DNA of 64,000 nucleotides from Marinobacter mobilis (GTDB taxonomy: Bacteria; Pseudomonadota; Gammaproteobacteria; Pseudomonadales; Oleiphilaceae), in NCBI RefSeq assembly GCF_900106945.1, contig NZ_FNNE01000001.1, forward strand, positions 62,001 through 126,000. The letters are read 5' to 3'. Under the pieces are notes generated by a model that was given only the letters and a program-made list of their open reading frames with translations, was not told the origin of the DNA and ran no database searches. The position numbers and the translations under genes were made by a program. How positions within the stretch are numbered: position 1 is the stretch's first letter; the number at the start of each line of letters is the position of its first letter. Positions 1 to 8,399 of this stretch are shown here, piece by piece.

Positions 1-695
1 CGCTCGTCCTCAAATCCTGCTACGACCGGATAGAAATTGGTGGGGTCGCCGTGGATCGAGACATACAGTACATCACTGCGCTGATAGAAAATTTCCTGAA
101 TGCCCTGGCCGTGGTGCATGTCGGTATCGAGTATGGCGATGCGGGGAAACCGTTGCTGCAGCTTTTCCGTCGCAATGGCGGCATTGTTGAGGTAACAAAA
201 GCCGCCAGCGGCGTCCCGGCGGGCATGGTGGCCCGGAGGGCGGCACACCGCGTAACAGCTGCGCTCGCCCGCCATCAGGGCGTCGGCGGCGCCGATCGCA
301 GTCTGCGCCGACCAGTAGGCGGCCTCCCAGGTATGGGCGCCAATGGGGCAGCTGCCGTCGGCGAGGTAATGGGCGGCCTCGGCGAGTAAGCCGCGCATCG
401 GGTTGGGGGAGCGCACAAAGATGTTCGACATGACCTCCTCGCCCCAGTCCTCGGGCATGGCCATCCAGCGCCGGTGGGCCGACTCCAGGAACCGCAGATA
501 ACCAAGGTCGTGCACCCGGGCAATCGTGCCAGCACCCTGGTCTGCCGGTGTCAGCAGGGGCACGTTGAGCGCGGCCAGCCCTTTCAGCATGACCTCGGTG
601 CGAGCCGGAACCTCCTGGGGCTGCCGCATCTGGCCCCGGGTGAAGTAAGTCTTCGGCAGGTGCAGGTCCTGGGACGGATGAAAAAATGCTTTCAT
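1..695 (-). CDS. Histone deacetylase-family amidohydrolase (acetylpolyamine amidohydrolase-like), 3' end cut by window edge
   Basis: The first 231 codons of a protein that runs off the left edge. It belongs to the zinc-dependent HDAC/AcuC/acetylpolyamine amidohydrolase superfamily, whose members remove acetyl groups from polyamines or lysine. Visible family motifs are RPPGHHA (the histidine pair of the active site), GGFCYLNNAA, the metal-binding stretch ILDTDMHHGQG, and YVSIHGDP followed by NFYPVVAGF, which resembles the bacterial acetylpolyamine branch more than AcuC. The start at 695 is chosen because an excellent ribosome binding site (AAAGGAGG) lies just before it. It is divergent from the succinate-semialdehyde dehydrogenase gene, which fits a shared role in polyamine/GABA breakdown; that link is inference. 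Confidence 0.88.
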   Translation of the reverse strand, partial: MKAFFHPSQDLHLPKTYFTRGQMRQPQEVPARTEVMLKGLAALNVPLLTPADQGAGTIARVHDLGYLRFLESAHRRWMAMPEDWGEEVMSNIFVRSPNPMRGLLAEAAHYLADGSCPIGAHTWEAAYWSAQTAIGAADALMAGERSCYAVCRPPGHHARRDAAGGFCYLNNAAIATEKLQQRFPRIAILDTDMHHGQGIQEIFYQRSDVLYVSIHGDPTNFYPVVAGFEDE

Positions 696-855
696 TGGCC
701 AACCTCCTTTTTCAACCAGTATAGGCACTCGGTCAAATGCCAGGATTCAAGGCGGCTTTACAGGGAGAAACTCAGGGACCAAGATGAACAGGGAGGCGAC
801 CAGTGTCCAGCCTTGGCCTGGTCAACACTGAACGGCAACATCAGAAGGAACCGAG

Positions 856-2310
856 ATGATTGAATCTCCTCTGCTGACGCATCTCGCTGGTTATAGCGGC
901 GGCCAATGGCAGGACAGCTCCGGGACCCGGAACTTCGAGGTCTTCAACCCTGCGAACGGAGAGGTGATCGCCAGGGTTGCTGCGATGAATGCTGATGAGG
1001 TTGAGCAAGCCATTCGCAGTGGCTGCTCGGCGTTACGACTCAGTCAGCCCTATTCGATCGAGGCGCGCCAGCGCTGGCTGGAGGAGATCCGCGATGCCCT
1101 GACCGCCCATCGGGAAGAGCTGGGCCGGATTCTCTGCAGTGAGCACGGCAAGCCCCTGCCGGAAGCCTGTGGTGAAGTGGATTACGCCGCCGGTTTTTTT
1201 GATTATTGCGCCCGCCACATTGGTGCCCTGGAATCCCACGCCCTGGCCGAGCGGCCCCGGGGCTGCAGCTGGACGGTGCATTACCGTCCGGTGGGGGTGG
1301 TTGGCCTGATCACCCCGTGGAATTTTCCCATTGGCATGATCGCCAAGAAGCTGTCAGCGGCGCTGGCGGCCGGCTGCCCATCCGTTATCAAACCCGCCAG
1401 CGAAACCCCGCTAACGATGATTGCGCTGTTCACTCTGCTGGACGAGCACACCAGCCTGCCGCCGGGGATGGTCAACCTGGTGATGGGCAAGGCCAGTATG
1501 ATTGGCCAGGTGCTGTGCGAAAGCCCGGAGGTGCCGATGCTCTCGTTCACCGGTTCAACGGAGGTGGGCCGACGCCTGCTGGTGGACACCGCGCTCCAGG
1601 TCAAGAAGCTGGCGCTGGAGTTGGGCGGAAACGCGCCCTTCATCGTCTTTGATGATGCCGACCTGGAAGCGGCCGCCGATAACCTGATGGCCAACAAGTT
1701 CCGCGGTGGCGGGCAGACCTGTGTCTGTGCCAACCGTATCTTCGTGCATGACCGCGTCATGGCCCGTTTCAGCGAACTGCTGGCGCAACGGGTCAGCGCA
1801 CTCACGGTGGGGGATGGCATGAACGAAGGGGTCGACATTGGTCCGCTGATCAACAAGGCCGGCTTCGACAAGGTGCGCCGCCATGTCAGCGATGCCCTGG
1901 CTCTTGGGGGCACCCTGATCGCAGGGCCGGATCCCGGCAGTCTCGACAACGTGGGACTGTTCTACCCGCCCACGGTGGTGTCCGGGGTTACCCGGGACAT
2001 GGCCTGTTTTCGCGAGGAGACCTTCGGGCCACTGGTTCCGCTGGTGTCATTCTCATCCGAGGACGAGGTGGTCGCTGCGGGCAACGATACCGAGTTCGGA
2101 CTGGCGGCCTACGTCTTCAGCGCTGACCCCGAGCGTGCCCAGCGAGTCACGGCCGCTCTGCGCTTTGGCCATGTGGGCTGGAACACTGGCACCGGGCCCG
2201 CTCCGGAAGCGCCGTTCGGTGGCATGAAAGCCTCCGGCATCGGTCGTGAAGGAGGCCTGGAAGGGCTGTTCGAGTTTGTTGAGCCGCAAACGGTGCCGCG
2301 GGGGGATTGA
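856..2310 (+). CDS. gabD: NAD(P)-dependent succinate-semialdehyde dehydrogenase
   Basis: A 484-residue cytosolic aldehyde dehydrogenase, the usual length for GabD, which oxidises succinate semialdehyde to succinate in GABA and polyamine catabolism. The oxyanion Asn sits in PWNFP (about residue 156), the cofactor loop is FTGSTEVG (231-238), the general-base Glu lies in LELGG (E255), and the catalytic Cys lies in GGQTCVC (C289). The vicinal second Cys at 291 is typical of GabD. It starts at ATG 856 after a modest AAGGAA-type site. The neighbouring divergent amidohydrolase supports polyamine use. The exact aldehyde substrate cannot be fixed from sequence, but GabD is the best family fit. Confidence 0.9.
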   Translation: MIESPLLTHLAGYSGGQWQDSSGTRNFEVFNPANGEVIARVAAMNADEVEQAIRSGCSALRLSQPYSIEARQRWLEEIRDALTAHREELGRILCSEHGKPLPEACGEVDYAAGFFDYCARHIGALESHALAERPRGCSWTVHYRPVGVVGLITPWNFPIGMIAKKLSAALAAGCPSVIKPASETPLTMIALFTLLDEHTSLPPGMVNLVMGKASMIGQVLCESPEVPMLSFTGSTEVGRRLLVDTALQVKKLALELGGNAPFIVFDDADLEAAADNLMANKFRGGGQTCVCANRIFVHDRVMARFSELLAQRVSALTVGDGMNEGVDIGPLINKAGFDKVRRHVSDALALGGTLIAGPDPGSLDNVGLFYPPTVVSGVTRDMACFREETFGPLVPLVSFSSEDEVVAAGNDTEFGLAAYVFSADPERAQRVTAALRFGHVGWNTGTGPAPEAPFGGMKASGIGREGGLEGLFEFVEPQTVPRGD

Positions 2311-2316
2311 TCCCCC
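2301..2316 (+). terminator. Hairpin over the gabD stop codon
   Basis: GGGGGAT and ATCCCCC face each other across two bases, overlapping the gabD TGA. The G-run and C-run could extend pairing to GCGGGGG/CCCCCGC. No T-tract follows, so this may act as a weak or Rho-assisted terminator, or only as a 3'-end stabiliser. Confidence 0.35.
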
Positions 2317-2350
2317 GCACTCGTCACCGGAAACCGCTGGATTCTCCTGT

Positions 2351-2356
2351 TATAAT
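2351..2356 (+). promoter_or_regulatory. Candidate -10 element of uvrD
   Basis: A perfect TATAAT lies about 40 bases upstream of the uvrD start. I see no convincing -35 at 16-18 bp, so the call rests on the -10 alone. In E. coli uvrD is LexA-regulated; I do not see a CTG-N10-CAG LexA box here. Confidence 0.35.
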
Positions 2357-2394
2357 CCCGGTCCTGTGCATTTAACCAGTACCGGACGCGCTCT

Positions 2395-4560
2395 ATGGAT
2401 GTCTCCCACATTATCGATTCCCTCAACGACGCCCAGCGTGAGGCTGTCACCGCCCAGAACGACCACCTGCTGGTACTGGCCGGAGCCGGCAGTGGCAAGA
2501 CCCGGGTGCTGGTGCACCGTATTGCCTGGCTGATGCAGGTGGATGGGGTACCGCCAACCGGGATTCTGGCGGTTACCTTTACCAACAAGGCGGCGAAGGA
2601 GATGCGTTATCGCATCGAGCAGATGATGAACATCCCGGCTCGGGGCCTCTGGTTCGGCACGTTCCACGGTATTGCTCACCGCCTGTTGCGCGCCCATTGG
2701 CAGGATGCGGGGCTGCCGGAGAACTTTCAGGTGCTGGACAGTGACGACCAGTTGCGGCTGGTGAAACGGGTCATGCGTGAGCTGCAGGTGGATGAAAGCC
2801 GCTGGCCGCCGAAACAGGTGCAGTGGTTTATCAATGGCCAAAAAGACGAAGGTCTGCGCGCCGGTCATATCCAGGTCAATCCCGGCGATCATTTCACCGA
2901 TACGATGGTGAAGGTCTACCAGCAGTACGAAGCCCTCTGTCAGCAGGGCGGCATGGTCGATTTCGGCGAGCTGTTACTACGCTCCCATGAGTTGTGGCTG
3001 CACCGGCCGGAGCTTCTGGCCCATTACCAGCGTCGTTTCCAGCATATTCTGGTAGACGAGTTCCAGGACACCAACACCATTCAGTACGCGTGGCTGCAGG
3101 TGCTGGCGGGCAATCGCGTACCGCTGACCATTGTGGGTGACGATGACCAGTCCATCTACGGCTGGCGCGGCGCCAAGATCGAGAACATCCAGCAATTCCA
3201 GCGTGACTTTCCCAATGGCCGGCTGGTTCGGCTGGAACAGAACTACCGATCTACCCAGCTGATTCTCAAGGCCGCCAACTCGGTGATCGCCAACAACCAG
3301 GGCCGGCTGGGCAAGGAGTTGTGGACCGATGGCCCGGAAGGCGAGCCAATCAGTCTTTACGCGGCGTTTAATGAACAGGATGAAGCCAACTACATCGCCG
3401 ACAGCATCGAAAGCTGGGTGGCCGAAGGCAACCTGCGCAGTGAAAGCGCGATTCTGTATCGCTCCAACGCCCAGTCCCGGGTGCTGGAAGAGGCGCTGAT
3501 GCGGCAGGGCATTCCCTACAGGGTATACGGCGGTCTGCGTTTCTACGATCGCCAGGAGATCCGCAACGCACTGGCGTACCTGCGTCTGGTGCACTATCGC
3601 CGCGACGATGCTGCCTTCGAGCGGGTGGTCAATGTGCCGCCACGGGGCATTGGCGCCAAGAGTCTGGCCGACCTGCGGGCCTATGCCGGTGAGGTGGGCA
3701 TTTCATTGTGGGAAGCTGGCGAGCGCATGCTGCAGGCGGGCCAGGTGAAGGGGCGGGCGAAAACCGGTCTGCAGGGTTTTATGGACATTATCGAAGCCTT
3801 GGCGGACAAGGTCGGACATGCCAGCCTGCACGGTCTGATGAAGCAGACCATTGAAGACAGCGGGCTCAAGGACTACCACGCCAACGAGAAAGGTGAAAAG
3901 GCCCAGGCCAGGATTGAGAACCTGGAGGAACTGGTCAACGCGCTGGCGGATTATGAAGTGGAAGAGGGCGTTGATCCACTGGCGGAGTTTATTGCCCAGG
4001 CGGCGCTGGATGCAGGCGAAGCCCAGGCCGATGCCCATGAGGACAGCGTGCAGCTGATGACCCTGCACTCCGCCAAGGGGCTCGAGTTTCCGCTGGTGTT
4101 CCTGGCCGGAGTGGAGGAGGGCCTGTTCCCCCACAGCATGTCGGTGGAGGAGCCCGGGCGGATGGAGGAGGAGCGCCGCCTGGCCTATGTCGGTATCACC
4201 CGGGCGATGAAGAAGTTGGTGCTCACTTACGCCGAGTCCCGTCGTATCTATGGCCAGGAGAAGTTCCACGCCTTATCCCGTTTTGTTCGTGAGATTCCGG
4301 CGGATTGCCTGCAGGAGGTTCGGCTACGTAATACGGTGAGTCGGCCGGCGATGGTGTCTCGTCCCAACGAAAGCCTGTTCGCCAGCGAGTCCAGTGCCCA
4401 GGCAGGTTTCAGCCTGGGGCAGCGGGTGCGCCACCCGAAATTTGGTGAAGGGGTGGTGATGAATTGCGAAGGTAGCGGTCATCACACCCGGGTGCAGGTC
4501 AATTTCGACGAAGGCGCCAAGTGGCTGGTGCTGGCCTACGCGCCGCTGGAAGCCTGCTGA
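2395..4560 (+). CDS. uvrD: DNA helicase II (UvrD)
   Basis: A 721-residue superfamily-1A 3'-5' helicase, almost exactly the length of E. coli UvrD. It unwinds DNA during nucleotide excision repair (removing UvrC and the incised oligonucleotide) and methyl-directed mismatch repair. Motifs in order: Walker A AGAGSGKT (29-36), motif Ia TFTNKAAKEM, motif II DEFQDTN (near 221), motif III GDDDQSIYGWRG (near 248), motif IV QNYRST, motif V LMTLHSAKGLEF, and motif VI YVGITRA. The C-terminal Tudor-like tail (VRHPKFGEGVV) that contacts RNA polymerase in UvrD/PcrA proteins is present. Rep is the main alternative, but length and tail favour UvrD. Confidence 0.95.
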   Translation: MDVSHIIDSLNDAQREAVTAQNDHLLVLAGAGSGKTRVLVHRIAWLMQVDGVPPTGILAVTFTNKAAKEMRYRIEQMMNIPARGLWFGTFHGIAHRLLRAHWQDAGLPENFQVLDSDDQLRLVKRVMRELQVDESRWPPKQVQWFINGQKDEGLRAGHIQVNPGDHFTDTMVKVYQQYEALCQQGGMVDFGELLLRSHELWLHRPELLAHYQRRFQHILVDEFQDTNTIQYAWLQVLAGNRVPLTIVGDDDQSIYGWRGAKIENIQQFQRDFPNGRLVRLEQNYRSTQLILKAANSVIANNQGRLGKELWTDGPEGEPISLYAAFNEQDEANYIADSIESWVAEGNLRSESAILYRSNAQSRVLEEALMRQGIPYRVYGGLRFYDRQEIRNALAYLRLVHYRRDDAAFERVVNVPPRGIGAKSLADLRAYAGEVGISLWEAGERMLQAGQVKGRAKTGLQGFMDIIEALADKVGHASLHGLMKQTIEDSGLKDYHANEKGEKAQARIENLEELVNALADYEVEEGVDPLAEFIAQAALDAGEAQADAHEDSVQLMTLHSAKGLEFPLVFLAGVEEGLFPHSMSVEEPGRMEEERRLAYVGITRAMKKLVLTYAESRRIYGQEKFHALSRFVREIPADCLQEVRLRNTVSRPAMVSRPNESLFASESSAQAGFSLGQRVRHPKFGEGVVMNCEGSGHHTRVQVNFDEGAKWLVLAYAPLEAC

Positions 4561-4573
4561 GGGAGCCTGTCGG

Positions 4574-4606
4574 ACCGGGGCGGCGGTTTGTCCGCCGGTT
4601 CCCGGT
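4574..4606. terminator. GC-rich hairpin between convergent uvrD and acr3
   Basis: Nested arms ACCGGG/CCCGGT and CGGCGG/CCGCCG enclose the loop TTTGT. It sits between two convergent genes and could serve both strands, but neither side has a clear T-run. Confidence 0.4.
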
Positions 4607-4625
4607 TACCCATACCTCTGGACGT

Positions 4626-5696
4626 TCAGTTGGGGAAGCGTCCCCGGGTGCGGTTGGCGATTGCCACCAGCATCAACATCAATGGCACTTCCACCAGCAC
4701 CCCCACCACCGTAGCCAGCGCTGCGCCGGATTGCAGTCCGAACAGCGCAATGGCGGCCGCCACGGCCAGTTCGAAGAAATTGCTGGCGCCGATCATCGCT
4801 CCCGGCGCGGCAATGCAGTGGCGCACTTTCCAGAGTCTCGCCCAGCCGTAAGCCAGAAAGAAAATGAACACGGTTTGTATGATCAGGGGTACTGCAATCA
4901 GGGCAATGTGCAGCGGATTGTTGAGGATGACTTCACCCTGAAAGGCGAATAGCAGCACCAGCGTCACGATCAGCGCAGCCGGTGTGACCGGTCCTAGCCG
5001 TTTCATGAAGATCCCGTCGTACCATTGCCGGCCATGGCGGGCGATCAGGATACGGCGGGTCAGGTAACCGGCGCTCAACGGAATCACAATGTACAGCACC
5101 ACCGACAGCAGGACCGTATCCCAAGGCACCTGAATGTCGGAAATGCCCAGCAGGAATACCACAATCGGGGCAAAAGCGAACAGCATGATCAGGTCATTGA
5201 GGGACACCTGAACCAGGGTATAGGCTGCATCGCCGCGGGTCAGATAGCTCCAGACAAACACCATTGCGGTACAGGGAGCGGCACCGAGCAGGATCGCCCC
5301 TGCCAGGTATTCGCTGGCCAGCGGGGCCGGAATCCAGGGTTCGAACACCACGGTCAGGAAGAACCCGGCGATGGCAAACATAGTGAAAGGCTTAATCAGC
5401 CAGTTCACGATGGTGGTGATCGCCAACCCCTTGGGTTCTTTGCGAACGCCCACCACAGCGCTGAAATCGATCTGTGCCATCATTGGAAAGATCATTGCCC
5501 AGATCAGTATTGCAATCGGGATGGAAACTTGGGCGTATTCGAAGCGCGACAGGGTCTCCGGAATCGAGGGCGCCCACTGGCCAAGGGCAACCCCGGTGAC
5601 GATGGCCAGCGCCACCCAAATCGACAGGTAGCGCTCAAACCGCCCCATGCCCGCGGTAGATTCTGACGGGGTGGATACGTCGGATTGACGGCTCAT
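4626..5696 (-). CDS. acr3: Arsenite efflux permease Acr3
   Basis: A 356-residue inner-membrane protein of the bile/arsenite/riboflavin transporter superfamily that exports As(III) using the proton motive force. About ten hydrophobic segments are visible. The invariant Acr3 cysteine lies in the conserved GAAPCTAMVFVWS stretch (C142), which is essential for arsenite transport in characterised Acr3 proteins. It is the last gene of a leftward pair, starting 9 bp after the arsH stop, and is expected to share the divergent ars promoter. It often carries the symbol arsB in annotation but is unrelated to the E. coli ArsB family. Confidence 0.94.
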   Translation of the reverse strand: MSRQSDVSTPSESTAGMGRFERYLSIWVALAIVTGVALGQWAPSIPETLSRFEYAQVSIPIAILIWAMIFPMMAQIDFSAVVGVRKEPKGLAITTIVNWLIKPFTMFAIAGFFLTVVFEPWIPAPLASEYLAGAILLGAAPCTAMVFVWSYLTRGDAAYTLVQVSLNDLIMLFAFAPIVVFLLGISDIQVPWDTVLLSVVLYIVIPLSAGYLTRRILIARHGRQWYDGIFMKRLGPVTPAALIVTLVLLFAFQGEVILNNPLHIALIAVPLIIQTVFIFFLAYGWARLWKVRHCIAAPGAMIGASNFFELAVAAAIALFGLQSGAALATVVGVLVEVPLMLMLVAIANRTRGRFPN

Positions 5697-5705
5697 CGAA
5701 GCTCC

Positions 5706-6422
5706 TCAGATTGACCGCTGGTTAACGCGTTTTGCCAGGTCCGCCGCATTTTCTTTGCGCTCGGAATAACGGTCGGTCAGGTAATCGCTCCGATCCCGCA
5801 CCAGGAGGGTGAATTTCATCAGTTCTTCCATGACATCGACGATGCGATCGTAGTAAGCCGAGGGCTTCATGCGGTCATTGTCATCGAATTCCATGAATGC
5901 CTTGGCCACCGACGACTGGTTTGGAATGGTCACCATGCGCATCCAGCGCCCCAGTACCCGCAGTTGGTTGACCGCATTGAAGGACTGGGAGCCCCCACAG
6001 ACCTGCATCACTGCCAGGGTCTTGCCCTGCGACGGACGTATCGCTCCCAGTGACAACGGAATCCAGTCAATCTGGGTTTTCATGATGCCAGTCATGGCGC
6101 CATGGCGCTCGGGAGAACACCACACCATGCCTTCGCTCCAGCTGACCAGATCACGCAACTCCTGAACTTTCGGATGAGAGGCATCTTCGGCATCGGCCAG
6201 GGGCAGGCCGCGGGGGTTGAATATGCGGGTTTCAGCGCCCATCGCGTCCAGCAACCGTGCCGATTCCTCGACCACCAGACGGCTGAACGAACGCTCCCGG
6301 AGCGAGCCGTAGAGCAGCAGAATCCGTGGCCGATGGGTGGATGGGGTGGCGGCAAACACGGCATCGGCGGTGGGGGCGACGAACAGTTCGCGATCAAGGT
6401 TTGGCAGATCTGGATGGCTCAT
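5706..6422 (-). CDS. arsH: ArsH NADPH-dependent FMN oxidoreductase
   Basis: A 238-residue flavodoxin-like NADPH:FMN oxidoreductase. Characterised ArsH proteins oxidise trivalent organoarsenicals such as MAs(III) to less toxic pentavalent forms. The FMN phosphate-binding loop [13 protein letters not shown] follows the first strand, and the family-specific [21 protein letters not shown] and [10 protein letters not shown] stretches are present. I start it at ATG 6422 (MSHPDLPN) rather than at 6440, because ArsH proteins commonly begin near this point and the six extra residues are not family-like. It is first gene of the leftward ars arm and is followed closely by acr3. Confidence 0.93.
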   Translation of the reverse strand: MSHPDLPNLDRELFVAPTADAVFAATPSTHRPRILLLYGSLRERSFSRLVVEESARLLDAMGAETRIFNPRGLPLADAEDASHPKVQELRDLVSWSEGMVWCSPERHGAMTGIMKTQIDWIPLSLGAIRPSQGKTLAVMQVCGGSQSFNAVNQLRVLGRWMRMVTIPNQSSVAKAFMEFDDNDRMKPSAYYDRIVDVMEELMKFTLLVRDRSDYLTDRYSERKENAADLAKRVNQRSI

Positions 6423-6508
6423 GGTGCTCCACAGAAACAAAGGGCTGGATAGCTCTCCAAAGGATAGCTGGCGGGCAGGCAGTCGGCCTGTCCAAAGGGT
6501 TCAACGGG

Positions 6509-6570
6509 TTTACTTCGGCGATTTGCCGCTATAATATCCGAAAAATAAAATATACAGAAGCTGTTATATA
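6509..6570. promoter_or_regulatory. Divergent ars promoter region with candidate ArsR operator
   Basis: The region carries back-to-back signals. Rightward, TATAAT at 6530-6535 is a perfect -10, with a weak TTTACT -35 at 6509-6514 only 15 bp away. Leftward, TATTAT (complement of 6531-6536) is preceded 17 bp upstream by TTCTGT. An imperfect inverted repeat, TATACAG-AAG-CTGTTATA (6551-6568), overlaps the leftward -35 region and lies downstream of the rightward -10, well placed for ArsR to shut both arms. The signals are read directly; operator function is inferred. Confidence 0.6.
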
Positions 6571-6583
6571 TGGAAGTTCGAAT

Positions 6584-7348
6584 ATGAAGCGCCGGGTCTT
6601 GTTCGTCTGTACCGCTAACAGTGCCCGCTCGCTGATGGCGGAAGCCCTGTTGAAGCACCTGGCGGGGGACCGTTTTGAAGTGGCGAGCGCGGGTACCGAG
6701 CCGGCTCGGCCCCACCCCCTGGCGTTACAGGTATTGCAGGAATCCGGCATCCCGGTGGATGACCTCCACAGCAAGCAGCTGACGACCCTGGAGGACCAGC
6801 ACTGGGACTACGTGATCACCCTGTGCGAAAAGGCGGCCAATGAGTGCGGCACGCTGTGTCAGCCCGCGCAGCAGATTGCCTGGGATTTTCCGGATCCGGT
6901 TCCGGGTAACCGGCACGTCAACTTCGCCCAGACCCTGAAGGAGTTGCGGGAGCGGATCGGCTTGTTTGCCTTGGTGCATCAAAAGGAAACAGGCCTGAAA
7001 CCGTTGGAATATAACCCGGTGACGGTGTTCCGGGCGCTGGGGGATGCGTTGCGGTTGGCCACGTTGTTGCTGATTCGCGAGCAGAAAAAACTGTGTGTCT
7101 ATGAACTGACGACCGCATTGGCGGCATCCCAGCCCAAGGTCAGCCGTCACCTGTCGAGCCTGAAGGAGGCCGGGTTGCTGGACACCGAGCGCCAGGGACA
7201 GTGGATATTTTACGATCTCCACCCCCAGCTGCCCCCATGGGTCAGGCGGGTGCTGGATGAGACTTCAGCCAGCCACCCCCGGCTTATAGAGCAGGAAACA
7301 CGGCGATTGCACGGGATGTCAGACCGTCCCGTTGTCCGGGTTGTCTGA
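6584..7348 (+). CDS. Fused thioredoxin-type arsenate reductase and ArsR repressor
   Basis: A 254-residue two-domain protein. Residues 1 to about 135 form a low-molecular-weight phosphatase fold: the P-loop CTANSARS carries nucleophile C9, DFPDP holds the acidic residues, and C81 and C88 in LCEKAANEC match the resolving pair of S. aureus-type ArsC, so arsenate reduction looks intact. Residues about 142-225 form a winged-helix ArsR domain with recognition helix SQPKVSRHLSSLKEAGLL. The canonical As(III)-sensing CVC motif reads LCVYEL here, keeping C171 but with Tyr at the second position. It heads the rightward arm and probably autoregulates both arms. The start at 6584 is chosen because the P-loop strand RRVLFVC follows at once; upstream codons are not family-like. 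Confidence 0.92.
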   Translation: MKRRVLFVCTANSARSLMAEALLKHLAGDRFEVASAGTEPARPHPLALQVLQESGIPVDDLHSKQLTTLEDQHWDYVITLCEKAANECGTLCQPAQQIAWDFPDPVPGNRHVNFAQTLKELRERIGLFALVHQKETGLKPLEYNPVTVFRALGDALRLATLLLIREQKKLCVYELTTALAASQPKVSRHLSSLKEAGLLDTERQGQWIFYDLHPQLPPWVRRVLDETSASHPRLIEQETRRLHGMSDRPVVRVV

Positions 7349-7393
7349 ACTCAGGTTATTTGAGCGGTTTTAGCGTTATTGGAGAGTATCAAC

Positions 7394-8398
7394 ATGAGTA
7401 AGATCAAGGTCGGTATCAACGGCTTCGGCCGCATGGGGCGTCTCGCGCTGCGGGCGGCCTGGGAATGGCCAGACATGGAGTTTGTCGCCATCAACGATCC
7501 GGGGGCGGACGCGGCCACCCTGGCGCACCTGCTGAATTTTGATAGTGTCCACGGTCGCTGGAACCGGGAAGCCCGTGCCGAGGGTGCCGAGATGGTGATC
7601 GGCGAACAGCGCCTTCGCGTCACCCACAATAAGGCCATCGGCGACACTGACTGGTCCGGCTGTGATCTGGTGATCGAAGCCAGTGGCAAGATGAAGACCG
7701 TTGCCGTCTTGCAGCCCTATCTGGATCAAGGTGTGAAGCGGGTCGTGGTCACGGCTCCGGTCAAGGAGGCCGGCGCCAGGAATATTGTGGTGGGTGTGAA
7801 TGACGAGCTGTTCAATCCGGCTACCGATCGCATCGTCACGGCGGCGTCCTGTACCACCAATTGCCTGGCCCCGGTGGTCAAGGTGATTCACGAAAAACTG
7901 GGTATCAAGCACGGCTCCATCACCACCATTCACAGCCTGACCAATACCCAGACCATCATCGATGCGCCGCATAAAGATTTGCGCAGGGCCCGTGCCTGCG
8001 GCAGCTCGCTGATTCCGACCACCACCGGGTCGGCCACAGCCATCATCGAAATCTTTCCGGAACTGAAAGGCCGCCTGGACGGTCATGCGGTGCGGATACC
8101 GCTGACCAATGCTTCCCTGACCGACTGTGTCTTTGAGGTCAGCCAGCCGACTGATCGGGATACGGTTAACCAACTGCTGAAAGACGCGGCGGAAGGTGAG
8201 CTCAAGGGCATCCTGGGGTATGAAGAGCGCCCGCTGGTGTCCATTGATTACCGGACCGACCCCCGTTCCTCCATCATCGATGCCCTGTCGACCATGGTGG
8301 TCAATGGCACTCAGGTGAAGCTCTATGCGTGGTACGACAACGAGTGGGGCTATGCCAACCGTACGGCGGAACTGGCGCGCAGGGTGGGTTCCGCCTGA
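7394..8398 (+). CDS. Glyceraldehyde-3-phosphate dehydrogenase of the ArsJ arsenate-export system
   Basis: A 334-residue GAPDH. The NAD-binding GFGRMGR loop is at 10-16, the catalytic Cys is C153 in ASCTTNC, and the C-terminal [11 protein letters not shown] is conserved. In ars operons such a GAPDH uses arsenate in place of phosphate to make 1-arseno-3-phosphoglycerate, which ArsJ exports and which then breaks down to arsenate outside the cell. This pathway is established for GAPDH/ArsJ pairs. Here the stop codon is one base from the arsJ start, so the pair is translationally linked. It follows the ArsC-ArsR fusion by 45 bp. A purely glycolytic role is unlikely given this position. Confidence 0.92.
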   Translation: MSKIKVGINGFGRMGRLALRAAWEWPDMEFVAINDPGADAATLAHLLNFDSVHGRWNREARAEGAEMVIGEQRLRVTHNKAIGDTDWSGCDLVIEASGKMKTVAVLQPYLDQGVKRVVVTAPVKEAGARNIVVGVNDELFNPATDRIVTAASCTTNCLAPVVKVIHEKLGIKHGSITTIHSLTNTQTIIDAPHKDLRRARACGSSLIPTTTGSATAIIEIFPELKGRLDGHAVRIPLTNASLTDCVFEVSQPTDRDTVNQLLKDAAEGELKGILGYEERPLVSIDYRTDPRSSIIDALSTMVVNGTQVKLYAWYDNEWGYANRTAELARRVGSA

Positions 8399-8399
8399 C

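Noticed and set aside
6326..6583. N-terminal extension of the ArsC-ArsR fusion
   Set aside because: It overlaps arsH and the divergent promoter; residues before 6584 are not family-like.
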